A stretch of DNA of 64,000 nucleotides, taken from Sphagnum magellanicum. Its lineage: Eukaryota; Streptophyta; Sphagnopsida; Sphagnales; Sphagnaceae. Positions 35,987 to 48,175 of this stretch are shown here, one piece after another. The position numbers were made by a program, and so were the translations under genes. Location: positions 19,700,041 to 19,764,040 of the forward strand of contig CM038917.1 of the NCBI GenBank assembly GCA_021904315.1, written 5' to 3'. Each line of letters opens with the position of its first letter. The stretch's first letter is position 1. The notes under the pieces were generated by a model. It searched no databases, was not told the DNA's origin, and saw nothing but the letters and a program-made list of their open reading frames with translations.

Positions 35987-38322
35987 ATGAAGTATGGGAA
36001 GTTGTTGCAGACTTTGCTTGAGGATTTGCCGCCGGAGTTCAGGGACAAGTTTCTGTCTTATAAGCAGTTAAAGAAGCGGATTAAGCAGTTTTTGGACTCC
36101 AATTCCTTTCCGGAAGATGCATTTGAGCCTGCACCTATTCAGGATCATCAGGAGCTGGTTCACAAGCCTACTGTTCTTGGTTCAGGGCTTCTTTACAGGG
36201 AGAATCCTAGTGCCGTTCATGGTGACAATATTGCTGAGGAGAACGCGAATTTGCCTCCTGGTTTGAAGAAGGTGGAGACCTTAGAGCTTGTTCATGAGGA
36301 TCGTGTTAGGGAGAAACCCGACGGAGCTTCTGAGAGAGAAGAAGTTCTAGATCCTATTAAACAGTCTCTGGTTGTGGATGCAAGGCAAGGGACGGATACG
36401 GGACAGGCCATCGGGGAAGAGGACGTCACCGTTGAAGAGAAGGAGTTCATCAGGCTGCTGAATGTTGAGCTGGAGAAATTCAATTCCTTCTTCACCGAAA
36501 AGGAAGAGGACTATGTCATTCAACTGCAGGTCAAATGCTCTTTCTGCAGGCCTCTTTCTTCTCTTGTCTGTAGTCGCATCTCTGCCAAAGCAGACAGACC
36601 TTGCAATCATCGTCATTGCATTTTCTCCTATTGAATTACACCATTTACATTAAGGTCCAGTCAATCCTTCTGAGCTCTAAAACCATTGTCTCTTTCCCAG
36701 GCCTTGTTTTCTCTGAATCTGCAGATTGAACTTTCGTTTTTCACGGTTAGCTACCACTGTATTGTTCTATTTGAAACCATCAGATGGCTTCTTTCCTAAT
36801 CCTTGTTTCTGCGTCTGCCACATCCTGGATCACTTTTGTTTCACATTCACAGAGGAGTGCATTGTTCAGCATGATTTGATCTTTTTCAGAACAAATCTGT
36901 GCACCACACCTTTTGGCACATTGCATTTAGATTAGGGTTGCAGTTTGGACTGGATTGCATGTGGTGGAATGAGCTGTCTGGAAAGGTTGCAGGTTAGTGG
37001 GTTTGGTTTCTGGCCCATCTTTCAGAATGACCACCAGAAGCAGCTACCTGTGCCTGCTCTCATGCTTTGAAGGTAATGTACAGGGTCACAGTACAGAGCG
37101 AAAGCCTGTGGGTTTTGGGGGTTTCCAGATTCAACATGAACTGACTCCAGAGGGTTTTGAGTTATATGCCATGCCAATGATCACCAGTGTTTGGATCATT
37201 TGCTCTGTCTGTTTCATGAATTATTCAAGCATAAATGCATCCTGGAAAGTGTGCCATGTGCTTTTTCCTGGGAAATCACCATCAATTTTCATTTGGGGAA
37301 AGTTTTGTCTGCCACTGACCCATGTTGTCTGTAAACAACTATGTCAGATCCTGACCAAGGCAGGTTTGAGAGTGCAGGAATTGAAACATAGGCTGGAGAG
37401 TGCAAGGGTGCAGTACAGTGGTCATATGCAGGACAGTGATGCAAGTGAGGAGCTTCTCAAGATACATACTGACCTTGTGACTTTTCATGGTGAGGTTGTG
37501 CTCATGGAGAATTACAGCGCACTCAACTACACAGGTAAGTAGTGAAACCATAGTCTGTTTGAATCATGGGTACATAAGCAAAATCCCAGATCCTGCCCAT
37601 TTCAGCCAACTCAGCTGTGATGTAATTGATGAACCAGTCATCCAAAGGATGGGAGCCAGGGGGGGGGCTTGATGTTGTTCAGGAAGGACAACCATTCTGC
37701 CCTCTTTATTACAGTGGGAAACTGTCCACCTATGAAAAATCTATAGGTGAAGAGGACACCATTCTTGCTTGCAGGCAAACTGGTGCTCTTCCTTATAATA
37801 TAAGCTACATCTCTGAATTCATTCTACATTGGTGAATACCCTAATGAACATCATGTGCACTGTGGTGCAGGGTTAGTAAAGATACTGAAGAAGCATGACA
37901 AGCGGACAGGAGCAGTCCTACGGTTGCCATTCATTCGCAGGGTGTTGTTACAACCATTTTTCTCAACAGAGCTCCTCTCGATGCTTGTGCAAGATTGTGA
38001 GAGCTTGCTCTCATTCTTCCCTCCCTTGCCCACTGTAGAAACATGTGCTGTTCAGAGGGCGGATGGCGAAGGGTGGGACTCCAATGCAGAAGTACCCAGA
38101 GATGTCCAGGAGCTTCTGCTTCTAAGTGGTGAAGATGCCCAAAACATTTACAAAAGCTCAATGGCAGCACTCCGGACCTTAAAGGAGATGCGCAAGAGGA
38201 GCTCCACAGTCAGCTCCCAGTCACTACCACCATGCAAATTTTCACGTAACGAGACAATTGATACAGTTATGAATGAGACTTTGAAGCCAGCACCTGCAGT
38301 TTTTGTTTCTCAAGCATTATGA
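35987..38322 (+). CDS. SPX-domain protein (phosphate-sensing regulator)
   Basis: Three exons, 35987-36529, 37378-37534 and 37871-38322, encode 383 residues. Donors are CTGCAG|GTCAAA and ACACAG|GTAAGT; acceptors are AGTGCAG|GAA and GTGCAG|GG. The N-terminal SPX helix pair starts MKYGKLLQTLL and contains DKFLSYKQLKKRIK (Tyr25 and Lys29 equivalents that bind inositol pyrophosphate). The core block is EKEFIRLLNVELEKFNSFF, then HGEVVLMENYSALNYTG and the lysine-rich LVKILKKHDKRTG, followed by LPFIRRVLLQPFF. An acidic linker at residues about 50-145 is longer than in many family members. No MFS, EXS or RING domain follows, so this belongs to the stand-alone SPX1-4 class, which restrains PHR transcription factors when phosphate is ample. 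The stop is TGA. Intron 1 contains a long open frame that is not coding. Confidence 0.9.
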
Positions 38323-39149
38323 GTTACTCTACAGGACTATGTAACAACATTTAGAGTAGATTTGTCAGAGGTTGAGAAAATGAGTAAATCCCAAAATTGT
38401 CGAGAAACCTGAGTTTTGGAAATGCAAAGATTTTATGGAAGCTTTTACAATGTTCAAAAGAGGGTTCTAAATATGGGTCAGAGATTACATTATGAGACAT
38501 GTACATTCAAAAGAATTGAAAAGTTTCATTGGAAATTAGGTTGGTCAGTTGGGTGTCTATCTGCACCTAAGTAGTTTGACAAGTAATTTCACAGTTGGTT
38601 TGATCAGTGATGGCTGATGAGTTTGTTGCAGATGTCACTTCCAAACTCTGCAAAGTTAAGCCATGGTTTCCTTGGATTGTCAGAGAGAAGTTTCCTCAAC
38701 ATGTATTATGGGGATTGAACCCCAAATGAATCAAAAGTTATGCAGTGTGATTTTGGTTAACTTTTGGCATAGCTGCTTGGGTGTACAGAGACTTCCTTAT
38801 TCACTTCTTTTAGCTTCTTGTCGAATGCACATCTTGTGACAAGTAATTTCACAATGCATCTTGAACGAGTTCAAGATGCAACAAACAGTGGGGTTTTAGC
38901 ACTCCTTGACAATCCCCAGTTGTTTGGGCATAATCTCCATAGAATCATCAACCCTAGGGATCATGAACTAAAGGCCTGTGCATGCAACAAGCTGAGAGCA
39001 GTATGTTTCGACTGCTGGTTTCATAATGAATTAGGCAGCAGAGGTTGCAATAGTGGAGAGCAGGAGCAGGGCCCGCTTTTAACAAATAAGAACCTCTAAT
39101 TGCAACGACAGACAATTGACATTCCATCTCATGGGAACAAACCACAAGC

Positions 39150-40226
39150 CTAACAATATGAATTTGAACCAGAGTCAAAGGGGGAGAACATGGCTGGCCT
39201 CTTGAATTCTCCAAAGCTGCTGCCTAATCCTTCAACATCAGGTTCTTGACCTCCCAGGCTTTCAGATCCTGATCTTTCAGGTGCATGAAAAAACTCTGAT
39301 CCTTTGACATGTCCAAATTCTCCAGTCTCTAATCCTGTGACATGTCTGTAATCTCCAGTCTCAAATCTTGTGCATCCTCTTCTGGGTGTTGCAAACTGCA
39401 GCTTTCTCCTGGTGTCATCCCACTGAGGATCTAGCAATGCAATGCATTGATCTCTGGTACTTTTCTTCCCGTGCATCCAGTCTGCACCCACCTGTGAGAT
39501 CCAGTCATCATCATCCTTCCTTCTCTTCCCACTCATGTGTAGCAGTGAACTTGGATCAGACAAGAGTGTCCTCCCATTCAGAGCTTCTTCTCCTCCTTCT
39601 TCCCTCCTGCTCATCCACTGAAACCCTAATTCACATACCCATGCGGATTTCTGCAGCTCCGATCTGCGGCACATTTGGCTCTGGCTCCACTTGTGATTCT
39701 TAGAGTTCCTCTGCCTGTTCACCCATCTGTACCCCACATCAGCCACCCAAGAATCATCATCCAATTCTTCCTCAACGCATGTCCGCTTCCTTTGCAGCAA
39801 TTCAGAACCCAATTCCGCAACCGATTCAGCAAATGATCCATTCCCGTTAGAGTGGTGCGTCCTCCTCTTCGTCCACGCGGAACCCAACTCAGAGATCCCG
39901 TTACCATGCTCCACCTCTCCGTCCTTCCAAGCCCTATACTTCAGATTCGGCTGCGGGTGGTCCGTTCTCGATGCCCATCGTTGTCCTTGATCCAAGTTTC
40001 CCCCTTGAAACCGTTTTCGAGTTTCTGAAGCAGATCTGCATCCATTTGTTTTCCTCAAACTCGGCCGGGTGCTCATCCACTGCAACCCAAGGTTTGAAAT
40101 TCCTCTCTCTTCATCATCATCAGCAGCAGCAGCAGCAACTCCCGGAGTCCTTCTCCTGGTCATCCACTCAGAACCCACTTCACAAATCCAGCTAGGATCA
40201 TCATCTTCCCTACTCCTCCTTGTCAT
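39150..40226 (-). CDS. Unrecognised protein with about seven W-x4-G-x2-W repeats
   Basis: A single-exon minus-strand frame of 358 residues, TAG stop, convergent with the SPX gene. I do not recognise the family. It is built from repeats of the form [W/G]-[I/V]-x-[E/D/N/Q]-[V/L]-G-x-x-W-[M/V/T]-x-R-[R/K]: residues 13-25 (WICEVGSEWMTRR), 42-54 (GISNLGLQWMSTR), 110-122 (GISELGSAWTKRR), 135-147 (degenerate, SVAELGSELLQRK), 160-172 (WVADVGYRWVNRQ), 196-208 (WVCELGFQWMSRR) and 242-254 (WISQVGADWMHGK), plus weaker traces near 76-87 and 263-274. Acidic runs (DDD) often precede the motif and basic residues follow it. The codons for the same residues differ between copies, so the protein is conserved rather than the DNA. 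No signal peptide, membrane segment or known catalytic motif is seen. The C-terminal 80 residues hold a small ETG-x-[Y/F]-x-HV-x-G repeat. Confidence 0.7.
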   Translation of the reverse strand: MTRRSREDDDPSWICEVGSEWMTRRRTPGVAAAAADDDEERGISNLGLQWMSTRPSLRKTNGCRSASETRKRFQGGNLDQGQRWASRTDHPQPNLKYRAWKDGEVEHGNGISELGSAWTKRRTHHSNGNGSFAESVAELGSELLQRKRTCVEEELDDDSWVADVGYRWVNRQRNSKNHKWSQSQMCRRSELQKSAWVCELGFQWMSRREEGGEEALNGRTLLSDPSSLLHMSGKRRKDDDDWISQVGADWMHGKKSTRDQCIALLDPQWDDTRRKLQFATPRRGCTRFETGDYRHVTGLETGEFGHVKGSEFFHAPERSGSESLGGQEPDVEGLGSSFGEFKRPAMFSPFDSGSNSYC

Positions 40227-40284
40227 GACTCACGTCGCAATCTTCAAACACTCGCTCTCACCAACACCATGTCTCACCAAATAT

Positions 40285-40309
40285 CTTCCTTCCTTCCTTC
40301 CTTCCTTCC
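40285..40309. repeat. (TTCC)n microsatellite
   Basis: About six TTCC units, 60-80 bp upstream of the W-repeat gene start. On that gene's strand it reads GGAA and probably lies in its leader or promoter. Confidence 0.9.
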
Positions 40310-42086
40310 AACTTGCTCGCATTACTCTGGGTACTGATTGACAGCCCTCTATGAGTACGGGCACATCAAGGCGATTCCATAATGTTTAGACTTTAGTCGA
40401 GACCAGTGTTGGGCAGTTCTTACTTATTATTGTGTGCTCAACAACACAGGCCACACTAGCTAGTTGTATTCGGTAGCCTAGGGTCAGTTTCCACATTGGA
40501 AAAACGAATAATTTTTTTTTTCCAAAAAAAGAATTCGCTTTTTAATCTTGGAATTTTATTTTTTCCATCATCTACTATAATATTGTGATATGAGTAGCCA
40601 CAATAATTATTCAGAATGTAGCCTATGATAATTATGATGATTTTCAATGTGTCGACTTCATATTTTCACAAAATTTCATTTCACTAGTTCGAGGATTATT
40701 TAATGATGAAACTGTCCTTAGGGTAAGGTATTTGTTTCAAGGATTTACATATTAATGTACTATGTTCCACCCAGGAATGCAAGGCTCACCAGCAACGTTT
40801 CTTTTACTGGCGAATTTTAGCCAAATCCCTACCGCGTGACCCCCTGGCTACCCCTGAGCTTGAAAAAAAGTTGAAATTTTGAAATAAGTTGTCGAATTTC
40901 TATTTAAGTTCCAAGAAATTCACATGACCACCCATGAAAAAAAGACACTTGTTGTCATTGTGTGACCTCTACTTGCCATTTGTATGTGCCTATTTATTCC
41001 TTGATAGTGATAGGGTTTGCAAGATTCTACTTTTGTTAGGAAGGAGGAGTCCGCTTTTTCTTTCATTTATGCTGCTACTTTCATCACATCTTCTCACCTC
41101 CATTGGAGACGGAGGAGTTGTCAATATCGCTAATGTGCATAGTTGGTCCGCCAACTTCATTTACTATCTCTTGTATGCCATTGCTAGGAGGCTCTTTGAT
41201 GCGAATTCATCGCTGAAATTTTCTACAACAACAAAGCTTCAATCGCCTCATCATTTTGTGCAAGTAAGTTTCTCATCTTCCTCCCCTTTGATTTTAGCCA
41301 TAAAGTTCAAATAGTTTCTCATGATGCACTAAAGTCTGATGTAATCGCTGACTCACCAATGGGTTGTGACTATGGAAATGTGCACATTGCATCTGTTGTT
41401 TTGAACTTTGAAGTTCACTAACTTAAGTTTTTCAACGCTCAACATTCGTTTTTGTACATTGTAAGAATTAAATTGTTTGTGAAATGAAGTGGCATTGTTT
41501 AACAAGTCTTAAACAACTTGTGTGCAATATGCATTGTTGGATTTTGTACTTTCTTTTAAGCTTGGTACAATAACATCAATGTTGATTTTGTTGTAGCCAT
41601 GGTTTGTAGATCCAAGGATTGAGATTGTGAACATTGAAGACTAGACTTTGGAAATCAATGCATTTGAACGATTAGATGTATATAAAACAACTCCAATTTT
41701 GACTCTCCACATGCGGTAAGATTGCTGCACTTTTAACTCATCGTTCATTGAGTCATTGAATCCAATGGTTGCTACCAATGCTTAGTGATTGATGCCGACG
41801 CTTGGTGGTTTAGTGGTTGATGCCAATCTTAATGGTTGCTACCATAGGCTTAGTGGTTGTTGCCAATGCTTAATGTTAGTGCTTAGGGGTCACTGCCATT
41901 GTTTAATGCTCACTACTAAACTCTATTGCTTACTAGCTTAGTGGTCACTATTAAATTATAATGCTTAGTGCTCATTATGAAACTCTAATGTTTAATGTTC
42001 ATTGTTGAGTCACTAACACTTGAAAGTTCAAGGTTTTTGATTTGAGGTGCAAAATTTTAACTTCTATTTTTATTTTTGCATTTGCC
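40310..42086. other. Intergenic region without a supported gene
   Basis: No convincing coding exon. From about 41,750 to 42,010 there is a stretch of loose, imperfect short repeats built on GCTTAGTGGT and TGCTTAATG. CAGTGTTGGGCAGTTCTTAC at 40405 resembles a hAT-type terminus. Confidence 0.5.
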
Positions 42087-44475
42087 ATGGCACCACCCTT
42101 AGTTGTGCCCAAAAACTTCAAACACAATTTTTTTTCTTTGATCATGTTCTTGTGGATCCTTCTATTGTTGCAAATTCTAGCCAAAGTGTTAAGTTTATTG
42201 TTCTGGTTGTTGATCTAACCCAAGTAGAGGTAGAATTGGTGAGCAATAAGAAGGGAAAAAATGTATGAGATGAATTGTCGTTTCCAAGACTCATGGGCTA
42301 CAAAGCTGTTTTAAGTAGAATCTGTTGTGGGTGTTGATGGGAAGGTCACACAAGTTAAATGCAAAATGTGCATTTTCATTGAAGGGGAAAAAAACTTCTT
42401 GTGCCTAAGTTAGATTTGTTGTGGAAACATGTTGGCCAAAGGAAAGGCACAATTGCATCCGTGAGTGTGGTAGTTGGGGAATTTTATTTTTAAAAACAAA
42501 TCAACATGTGTTTAATGAAAATATGTATGTGCAAAGAGGTAAGGATTTTGTTTGGTAGTATGCCAAGGGAGTTTTAGTGGAAAGGAAAAAAATTAAACTA
42601 ATGCAATTTGCACTCATTTTCCACTTGTTTTCCCAAGGTAGACCCATGACTGAATATGAGCAAATGTAATCATTGTTTGCATTCCTCAAAGTGCCTAATA
42701 ACCTTTTTAAGCATTGGAGTGATTGTGCAAGATGGGAAATTGTAAAAGCTTTGCACCATGTGGTATTGACTACCATTAAAGAGGCTATTTTAGCCTCAAG
42801 TAAAAACTTTCTATTTCTGCAAATGAAGTGATTACAATTGATAACCAAAGTTAAATTTTTGTCCATTGTTATGTGGTTGTAGTAGGTTGGAATGAGTGCC
42901 CATTTTGCCCACACTTGAACATTTGGTTGAAGGTGGAGCTACTGCCAACATAAAAAATGTGATATTGGTTGTTCTCATTACATATGGTGGTCTAACTGAT
43001 GAGCAAATTTTTGAACATCTTATGTGTTTAGGAACTGATGGTGTCTTCACATTTCAAGGGGTTAAATTATGAGTTATTGTTTTGATGAGAACCTAGTAAA
43101 CACCTTTCCTCATTGGAATCCATTGTATGGCACATAAAGCAAACTTTGTGGTGCAAAGTTTGCCTTCCATGCCAATGGTTTCCAAATTGAAGGATCTCTT
43201 TCAATAGCTTTATGGGTACTTTTTTAGCTCCCCAAACGCCATCTTGTATTCACAAAACTTGTTGAAATTATGGAAACAAAATGATTGAAAGTGCTCCAAA
43301 ATGTGAAAACAAGGTGGATTAGTATGCTAGCACCTTTGAAATGGGTTGCGAAAGAATACAAGACCTTGATTGTTAAAGTGGTAATGGATAGTGGGTTTAT
43401 GAAGGCAATTGAGACCAATTTGGTGAATCTATGTGATGTTGGTACAATCTTGGGTTTACCATGTAATTTACTTATGTTAGAATCCATCAATGCTTTGATG
43501 AAATTTGTTCAAGTTAGAAATGTTTTTGTGTGTGATTATATTGCCATTATTAAAATCTACCAAGCTGATTTATACAAAATGTACATTGATCCAACCACTT
43601 CATTCCAACCTGAATTTTTTTACTAAATACATAGATGTTGTTGCAAACACATCTTGTACAATGATTACTTGGGATTAGGTGATTAATCTAAATGATGGGA
43701 CAAAACACTTGGCTTTTTGCATTATTGGACAATTTCACATGGTCCACTATGTTGATTCTTTAACTAGCATGCATTTTGTAGTTACTTAGGAAGGTTTTGA
43801 TCAAGCTAGTTATCACATTTATGAAAGTTGAATGCACTATTGCTTGTGATTTGTTGGTCACTAAACTAGAACAAAGGTTTCCAGATCATGAGTTGACAAA
43901 TGTTCTTGGTATTATTTACCACAATACTAGTTACAACCAAATTGTGAATCCACTTTTGTAAACCATATATCCTTGATCAAACAACACATTGCATATCCCA
44001 AAAACTTGGTGTTGATGGCAAATGGGTTTTTGAGGTAATTTCAGGGGAGATTTTGGATTACCAACCTCTCTCTCCAAGCTGAGTATGAAGAATTATGCTT
44101 CTAAGGCTATGCTAGAACCTAGAGACGAAAATCTAGTGATTAGATTGTGGCATTAGTTCATCACAAACAATCTATTGGTTCAACATCTTTTTGAGTTCAT
44201 ACAAGTTGCTAAACTAACAATTTGTTCAAGTCATTGGTAGTGTGGAAGATGAAAGAACCTTTTCCACTTTAACTTTTATGAAGTCCAAGCTACGAAATCA
44301 ATTAGTCGGGCATTTGGATATTGCCATCTGCATGTTTGCTAAAGATTTCTTCACTAAAGAAACTTTTCCTTTCCAAATTGCTATTATGGATTGGAATGAT
44401 GGAGACAAGGTTAGGCAAATTGCTATTATGGATTGGAATGATGGAGACAAGGTTAGGATAGGAGTGAATGCATGA
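42087..44475 (+). pseudogene. Decayed hAT-superfamily transposase
   Basis: Fragments in shifting frames follow the order of a BED-finger hAT transposase. They begin MAPPLVVPKNFKHNF at 42087, then a BED-like finger around KVTQVKCKMCIFIEGK, then KLDLLWKHVGQRKG. The central block VKTRWISMLAPLKWVAKEYK (the longest open part is 43285-43626) comes next. Last is the C-terminal dimerisation block VEDERTFSTLTFMKSKLRN through MDWNDGDKV (44242-44475). Many stops and frameshifts separate the blocks, so the copy is dead. Element termini were not located. Confidence 0.78.
44374..44457 (+). repeat. 42-bp in-frame tandem duplication in the hAT C-terminus
   Basis: CAAATTGCTATTATGGATTG begins at 44374 and again at 44416, an exact 42-bp repeat with no mismatch. 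It duplicates the 14 residues QIAIMDWNDGDKVR in the dimerisation region without shifting the frame. Confidence 0.95.
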
Positions 44476-44479
44476 TTGT

Positions 44480-46730
44480 TGGGTTTTGTAATTTTAATTC
44501 GCTTTTTGTGAATTGCAAGTTATTATTTTGTGTTATTTTGTTGTTGAACCAACCTTTGAACTTTTTGGTGATGTATGTTATTTTTTTATATGGGCTTGAA
44601 CCTTGGAATATATGAAGCCTAAAGGTTGTAACTTGTAAGTGTGTCTTCTACCTGACATGATCATGTTTTGTTTGTATATCAAAATACTAAATGTTACCAA
44701 TTGCTACAAGTATTTTGTGTTGCAATGGGCATGATCCTTGTGATTGGTGTTTAAATCCCCTGCAAGATGCATAGAAAGAATATTCTAATCGAAATTGTTA
44801 CATGTCAAATTTCATAAAATAACTTTTTGCTAGAAGCCTAAAATCTGAACACCACTACATGTGTGGAGCCTACTCTTGTACACATACATGTCCAAGTAGG
44901 AGCCACTTTGAACCTCTACAACTTTAAAATGCTTTGCCTAATTTATATTTTTATTGTTGCAATTAGCCACCTACATCACACTGATTTTTTTTGCAAATAG
45001 CCATAAAAGGTTTGCCTTCTCCCATCCCATACCCACTCGTGCTACAAATTTAAAGCATAAAAGGAAACACTGATCACCACCATTTTGAGATGTGGTAAGT
45101 TTTTTGGGGCCCTGTTCCAAAATGTAATCAGTTTTTGACTGCCAATTCATATTTGCCTTCATTAATTGATAACTTATATAAATCTAACACTGCCAGCACA
45201 AAAAGTAACACCCCAATAAAGGGTTACCTGTGCTGCCTAAGAAAACACCTACACAAGTGCCTGAATAAGACATAGAAACTGATCACTTATGTGAGTGGGT
45301 TTAAGACAGATGATGTCAGATAATGGCCATTGGTGAGACCTAGCTCATGGCCACCACCCATCACTCATTTGGGTCCACCTAATGGCCATTATCTAGTACA
45401 TACAAATGAACAGGCAAAAATAGGAGACTGAAATTCTGAAATACAGAGGGGAAACTGAGGAGCTGTGTGAACAACAGCAGCAATGATCCAGAGGAGACCT
45501 GAAGTGGAAAAATTTACATATAAAAACAGAGGGATGGTGTGAACAATACCACCTCCCACACACACTTTCAGTGGCCTTTGAAAGCAACAAGTATGGTACT
45601 GACCAGTTAACAGAACTAAATCCAGAATCCCTCTGACTCCAGTGTGAACAACAGCAACACTTACAAGCATGTTCTGAGTCAGTCAACAACAGTAATAAGT
45701 ATGGTAGTGACTAGTGACCAGGTATCAGAACAATTCCACTGACTCCATCAAGACTTCATCTGCTCCATGCAGTGGGTCAAAGTCCATGTCAGATGCTAAG
45801 CAATGTCCTGAGATTCCTGTCACAAAAGACTCACAGCAACAGAAAAACTCAGCAAATTAAAAGGTTAGGTTCATTGACTGGCTAGCTTAACAAACCATAA
45901 AAAGAGATGGAGATTACATAGGAAATCAGGTAAAAAATAGCAATACAAAGAGAAGGGAAACTGCAGAATAACAAAACAAGGAAAGAGGAAGAGAGATAGA
46001 GAAAGAACTTGTAAGAGTACTATTTCGAGCCATCAAATCCAAAACATGCAACTACAAGTAGCACAGGAATAACTAATCTTTGCAAAGCTGTTGAATCACA
46101 GGAAATGTAGAAAACACTTGACAGCATGGTGCTGTAGAGCTTAAACAACTGTGACTAAGAGTAACATTTAAACCAGCTGGACATCAAACTAGGGTCCGTC
46201 TACAATGGATAGAAGAGATGGCCCATGGTACTTATGTCTCTTAATAGGACCGCTCTTAATCCACTCATTGCTGCTAATGATTGATGGGAAGGAAACAAAT
46301 CAAACTGCTCACAAGCACCTAACCTGCACTTTCAAGACATTTTACTGTGACATATGCTCAAACGCAAATGAGATATTAAACCTAATTCATGAGTCCTGTA
46401 CTAATGAGCTACTGAAAGAAGGATGTGCATAACATAAGCAATGAAAAACACTTGCTTCGATATTTGCTCTAATCTGGAGGAAAAGCACTTCATCTGTGCT
46501 TCACACATCACCTACCTGGAGCCCAATCGTCACATAAGGTGAATGGCTTTGTCTTTTCCAAGTTTACCCCTAGTTTGAACACAATGAAAAGATACAGATA
46601 GCAAAGCTCTATATGAGAGCCTCCCTCTCCCATCTCCTATGAACCACTCAGAAATGACGCTTAAGCAGAAGACAAACTGTTTTTCCAGCTTGCTCTTAGC
46701 ATCCAGTAGTGAACATGTGACCAATCAAAG
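44480..46730. other. Intergenic region without a supported gene
   Basis: Less AT-rich than the 49-55 kb stretch, but no exon with domain support. The frames at 45389-45689 (-) and 46205-46432 (+) are cysteine-containing but unrecognised. The part just below 46,737 is probably the 3' untranslated region of the minus-strand SKP1 gene. Confidence 0.5.
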
Positions 46731-46736
46731 AAGCTT

Positions 46737-48175
46737 TCACTCGAAGGCCCACTGATTCTCCCGTCGCACTTCCTCTTCCTCCTCTGGTGTGAAGTCATTC
46801 TTAATGTTGAAGGTTTTGCGGATCTCCTCAGGGGTCTTGCCCTTAATCATATCAGCCACTGTCTGGCATGTCAGATCCAGCAAGTTTTTTATGTTGAGGT
46901 AATTTGCTGCCTGTTTCCATACCGGCCAAAATTCAAGTAAACATCATGTGTGCTATGTACCAAACTTCTGAACCACAAACAGGATCAACAACTGTGAATA
47001 CCTATCTGCATTCTACCAGGATACATATGATTGGCCTCAATGACCTTCATGAGAGTGGAGACTTGCTGGCCTCAATGGTTTCAAAAGAATGAAGAAGCAA
47101 CTTGGAGCATTATTTCTATGCATAAAAGTATAACCATTTAACCTTGATCACTTGATCAACTTGCAGCTAAAGTTTGCAATTGCCACCATAGAGTTCCATT
47201 CTGTTCAGCAACAGACACATTAGAAGAATAACAGGCAATGCTGTTGCATATGTGGAAGGTTTGACTCATGAACCTCAAGTTAAATCTGTGATATCTCTCA
47301 TGAAAAAGAAGGCAGGTTGAACTCTCTCCCTGGACAATCTGGAGTCACCAGATTATCCAGAAGATGTTTCAAAACCATCCAGCCAAATTGGAGCAAAGAA
47401 AGTCACAAACTTTGAACACAGTATGCTAACTCTGCACAACCACACAGATGGTCTTTGCCATAGTAGCACATGTGAGATTGTTGCACATCACAGCTTCTAA
47501 GTTATATGGTTATCAGAAAGTTACAAAACAGGCAGAGCCAGAGAGGGGGGGGGGCTTCTCCTCATATGTGAATGCACATAAAACATGAAGCAAAAATTGA
47601 TAAGAAGCACAGAGGCATAGTTTTCTGATGTCCGCCTTTCAGCATACTAGACACTTCACATAACAGTGCAACTGAGCACATAGTTTCTACAGACAATTTC
47701 ACCATCGACAGGGACCAGTGCTTGGAGAAAAGAATTAGGGTTGCAGAGTTGCAGGAAGAGGAACCAAGTAGGTACCTCCCGCAGCAAACTGGTGTCATGT
47801 CACAAATGAAGGAAGACATGAAAGGTGCACAAGCAACCCTGGGAAAGAGAAGGTGTTGCAAAACACGCAGCTTACCAAGATGAGGTCAAACAATGTGGCT
47901 TGATCGACCTTCACGAAGTCCAGATCCCACGCCTTAATTTCGTCCTCCGAGGTTGCAGGCTTGTCATCGCCGGCCTTCTGGTTATCGACATGGTATTTAC
48001 AGTACTCAATCACTTTGGCGAGTATCTTGCTAGAGACGTTGGGGAGCGGAATCGGATGATCCATGCCCGTGTCCTCGATCATATTCTTCACGGCTTGCGA
48101 CTCGAAAGCCACTGCCTCGTCCACCTCAAACATCTCATCATCCGAACTCTTCAACTTCACTCGCTTCTCAGCCAT
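46737..48175 (-). CDS. SKP1: SKP1-like SCF ubiquitin-ligase adaptor, copy A
   Basis: Two exons on the minus strand, 48175-47876 and 46910-46737, with a 965-bp phase-0 intron (donor ATCTTG|GTAAGC, acceptor AACAG|GCAGCA), encode 157 residues. The N-terminal BTB/POZ-like half contains [36 protein letters not shown] and [10 protein letters not shown]. The C-terminal dimerisation and F-box-binding half contains [30 protein letters not shown] and the terminal NQWAFE. SKP1 bridges cullin 1 and F-box proteins in SCF E3 ligases, in nucleus and cytoplasm. MAEKRVK is chosen as the start because it matches the family; the frame extends five codons upstream through another methionine. It faces away from copy B, 10 kb to the right. 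Confidence 0.95.

Noticed and set aside
36997..37542. 181-codon plus-strand frame overlapping SPX exon 2
   Set aside because: Only 37378-37534 matches the SPX family; the upstream part is intron 1 read through, with no family similarity.
39368..39703. 111-codon plus-strand frame opposite the W-repeat gene
   Set aside because: Antisense of a longer minus-strand frame whose repeats are conserved at protein level.
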